A stretch of DNA of 64,000 nucleotides from Pseudomonas sp. Bout1 (GTDB lineage: Bacteria > Pseudomonadota > Gammaproteobacteria > Pseudomonadales > Pseudomonadaceae), in the NCBI RefSeq assembly GCF_034314165.1, contig NZ_JAVIWK010000001.1, positions 3,115,001 to 3,179,000 on the forward strand, read 5' to 3'. Positions 62,337 through 64,000 of this stretch are shown piece by piece. Numbering within the stretch: position 1 is the first letter of the stretch; the number at the start of each line of letters is the position of its first letter. A model generated the notes under the pieces. That model was not told where the DNA came from and did no database searches. It worked only from the letters and a program-made list of their open reading frames with translations. The translations under genes were made by a program, and so were the position numbers.

Positions 62337-62831
62337 ATGGACGCTTGGTGGCATGAAGTCTGGCAAACCCTGCAAGCGGAATTTGCCGATATAGGCGATG
62401 CCCGGCAACTCACACAGGTCACTGTGCGGTTGCTCATCGCAGCGGTCCTGGGCGGTATTCTCGGGTTTGAGCGCGAGCAAAAAGGCAAGGCTGCCGGGGT
62501 ACGTACCCACATGTTGGTGGCCTTGGGCGCCGCGCTGTTTGTGCTGGTGCCGAGTATGTCCGGCTCACAGGCCGACGCCATGAGCCGCGTGCTGCAAGGG
62601 GTGATTGCGGGCATTGGCTTTCTCGGCGCCGGCACCATCCTCAAGGGCAAGGAAGATGAAGAAGGCCAGCACGTCAAAGGCCTGACCACCGCCGCTGGCT
62701 TGTGGATGACCGCTGCCATCGGCGTTGCAGCGGGGATGGGGCGTGAGTCCACCGCCGTACTCAGCACGTTGCTGGCATTGGCGGTGTTCAGTTTAATGCC
62801 AAGGATCGTGCGCCTGTTCGAGAAGGACTAA
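62337..62831 (+). CDS. MgtC/SapB family membrane protein
   Basis: A 164-residue inner-membrane protein with four to five helices and the MgtC/SapB pattern: LLIAAVLGGILGFEREQKGKAAGVRTHMLVALGAALF in parts, then GIGFLGAGTILKGK and LTTAAGLWMTAAIGVAAGMG. It lacks the C-terminal ACT-like domain of Salmonella MgtC, like SapB-type proteins, and some members relate to magnesium limitation or ATP synthase control. Its role here is unknown. A ribosome site AAGGAC precedes the ATG. The stop overlaps the stop region of the small convergent gene by four bases. Confidence 0.85.
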   Translation: MDAWWHEVWQTLQAEFADIGDARQLTQVTVRLLIAAVLGGILGFEREQKGKAAGVRTHMLVALGAALFVLVPSMSGSQADAMSRVLQGVIAGIGFLGAGTILKGKEDEEGQHVKGLTTAAGLWMTAAIGVAAGMGRESTAVLSTLLALAVFSLMPRIVRLFEKD

Positions 62832-62986
62832 ACGATCACGGGCGGCATCGTCGTCGGTGGCTCCTCGACCGGTGGCGGCTGCGTTCCAGGCGGTTCCTGC
62901 TCTGGAATCGGGTCTGGCTCGGTGGGTGGCAGCGTGGGCTTGTCGATATTGGGATCAGGCGTTTCAGCCGGGATCGGGATATTCAT
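62828..62986 (-). CDS. Proline-rich 52-residue protein
   Basis: A complete short gene: ATG at 62986 behind a perfect AAAGGAGG ribosome site, stop at 62828 (TAG). The product begins MNIPIPAETPDPNIDKPTLP and consists of about one-third proline with many Glu and Thr and no hydrophobic segment, so it is probably unfolded. Similar short proline/acidic proteins are annotated as hypothetical in Pseudomonas. The strong ribosome site and complete frame argue for real translation. It is convergent with the mgtC-like gene. Confidence 0.65.
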   Translation of the reverse strand: MNIPIPAETPDPNIDKPTLPPTEPDPIPEQEPPGTQPPPVEEPPTTMPPVIV

Positions 62987-63072
62987 CGGTGTGGCCTCCT
63001 TTGTGCTTTGCTCTAGCGGTGGACAACCGTGCGGTGGATTTGATTCCCTGCCCGGTGGCGGTATATCCGCCT

Positions 63073-63100
63073 GAACTTTTCGCCTGCCAGCATGCTCGGA
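63073..63100 (+). promoter_or_regulatory. AlgU (sigma-E type) promoter candidate for glgE
   Basis: GAACTT at 63073-63078, a 17-base spacer, and TCGGA at 63096-63100. This fits the known GAACTT-N16/17-TCTGA pattern with an exact -35 and 4 of 5 at -10. It would begin transcription shortly before the glgE start. AlgU control of trehalose/glucan stress genes is known in Pseudomonas. Confidence 0.55.
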
Positions 63101-63191
63101 ACCTAGACGGCCCTGCTCAGGGAGAGCGATGCCGTTTCAGAATTTGAATCAAGCACAAGAGCGTCCATGGGGCGTAAAGGGGAGATGCTCG

Positions 63192-64000
63192 ATGACTGCT
63201 GAAACACTCACGCAAGACGATTCAACCTCCATATTGCCGCTGTCCCAGGCACTGTTGCTGCCACGGATTGCAATTGAAAGCACGACGCCTGTGATCAATG
63301 CCGGCGAGTTTGCGGTCAAGGCTGTGACAGGCCAGCGCGTCCAGGTTGCCAGCAAGGTGTTTGCCGATGGCCACGACAAGCTCGCCGTGATGATCCGCTG
63401 GCGCCCGCTGAACGAAGAAAGCTGGCACAGCGTGGTGATGACCGATGTCGGCAACAATGGCTGGGAAGGCGCGTTTACCGTGGCAGCCCAAGGTCCGCAT
63501 GAGTATTGCATCGAGGCCTGGATCGACACGTTCGCCAGTTTTCGTTACGAACTGAGCAAGAAACACGAGGCCGGGGTGCCAGTCAGCCTGGAATTGCAGG
63601 AAGGCCGCAGCCAGGTCCTGCAAGCTGCCGAGCGCAGTGACAACGAATTGCGCGACCGCTTGATGCTGCTGCACCACGAACTCTCCGGCCTGCTGGAAAC
63701 CGAGCAAGTCGCGCTGTTCCTGCACGAAGACAGTGCACATTTGATGACCCAGGCCGATCACCGCGCCTATCTGAGCATCAGCCCGGTGTTCCCGATCGAC
63801 GTAGAGCGCGAAGCCGCGCAATTCGCCAGTTGGTACGAGCTGTTTCCCCGCTCGATCACTGACGATCCTGCGCGCCACGGGACCTTCAACGATGTGCACT
63901 CGCGGCTGTCGATGATCCATGACATGGGTTTTGACGTGCTGTACTTCCCGCCGATCCATCCCATCGGCCGCAGCCACCGCAAAGGCAAGAACAATTCCCT
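63192..64000 (+). CDS. glgE: Alpha-1,4-glucan:maltose-1-phosphate maltosyltransferase (start only)
   Basis: The first 269 residues of GlgE (GH13 subfamily 3) are present; the gene runs off the right edge. The N-terminal beta domain begins LPLSQALLLPRIAIES, followed by an S-type domain and the start of the catalytic barrel with ASWYELFPRS and GFDVLYFPPIHPIG and RSHRKGKNN, diagnostic of GlgE. It extends glucans with maltose 1-phosphate made from trehalose. The ATG at 63192 follows GGGGAG; another in-frame ATG at 63129, with its own GGGAG, would add 21 residues. An AlgU-like promoter is just upstream. Confidence 0.93.
   Translation, partial: MTAETLTQDDSTSILPLSQALLLPRIAIESTTPVINAGEFAVKAVTGQRVQVASKVFADGHDKLAVMIRWRPLNEESWHSVVMTDVGNNGWEGAFTVAAQGPHEYCIEAWIDTFASFRYELSKKHEAGVPVSLELQEGRSQVLQAAERSDNELRDRLMLLHHELSGLLETEQVALFLHEDSAHLMTQADHRAYLSISPVFPIDVEREAAQFASWYELFPRSITDDPARHGTFNDVHSRLSMIHDMGFDVLYFPPIHPIGRSHRKGKNNS

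Overview
The window reads as chromosomal DNA from a Pseudomonas of the P. fluorescens group. Evidence: high-GC coding sequence; the gloB / YafS-like methyltransferase / rnhA / dnaQ block; a MuxABC-OpmB type efflux operon; a two-binding-protein Yej transporter; GlgE; and several families of the short palindromic intergenic repeats (REP/REPIN) typical of this group. There are 54 protein genes, two of them cut by or running off the window edges (a PfpI-like gene at the left, glgE at the right). I found no rRNA, tRNA, CRISPR array, prophage or insertion sequence.

Layout. 1-2544: stress-type genes (PfpI-like, DUF4142, a small hydrophilic protein, a helix-hairpin-helix protein coupled to a DUF72 protein), with an AlgU-like promoter at 1060. 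2541-8064: two DeoR regulators, a hydrolase, a LysR/SDR divergent pair and a NudK-type Nudix hydrolase. 8126-9228: a 1.1-kb nested palindromic, tandemly duplicated non-coding element. 9237-10438: a hot-dog thioesterase and divergent TetR around a perfect palindromic operator. 10536-14234: D-glucarate use (gudD, MFS transporter, GntR regulator with two matching operators). 14320-21260: LysE exporter, AraC, a 1155-residue possible toxin-related protein, and a LysR/SDR pair. 21397-28763: YejA1-A2-B-E-F oligopeptide importer. 28956-33424: mltD, gloB, methyltransferase, rnhA, dnaQ.

33428-45169 is the most interesting block: a LysR regulator divergent from a tightly packed run of two paralogous amino-acid-type binding proteins, an FAD-linked 2-hydroxyacid dehydrogenase, an aminotransferase, two permeases, an ATPase, a cysteine-dioxygenase-like cupin, a GST-like protein, and a 904-residue fusion of four rhodanese domains (only one keeping its catalytic cysteine) to a PLP-dependent cystathionine beta-lyase. 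I infer a self-contained uptake and catabolic system for a cysteine- or disulfide-type organosulfur compound, in which sulfane sulfur made by the lyase could pass directly to the attached rhodanese. tpx follows with its own signals.

46009-54993: the MuxABC-OpmB tripartite pump operon, all junctions overlapping by ATGA. 55032-57468: a minisatellite inside a REP and an MHYT-GGDEF-EAL protein. 57541-62986: an SDR, an orphan protein of unknown role, a MocR regulator, ccoG whose stop codon lies inside a REP, a DUF3203-like protein, an MgtC-like protein and a 52-residue proline-rich protein. 63192-64000: start of glgE behind an AlgU-like promoter.
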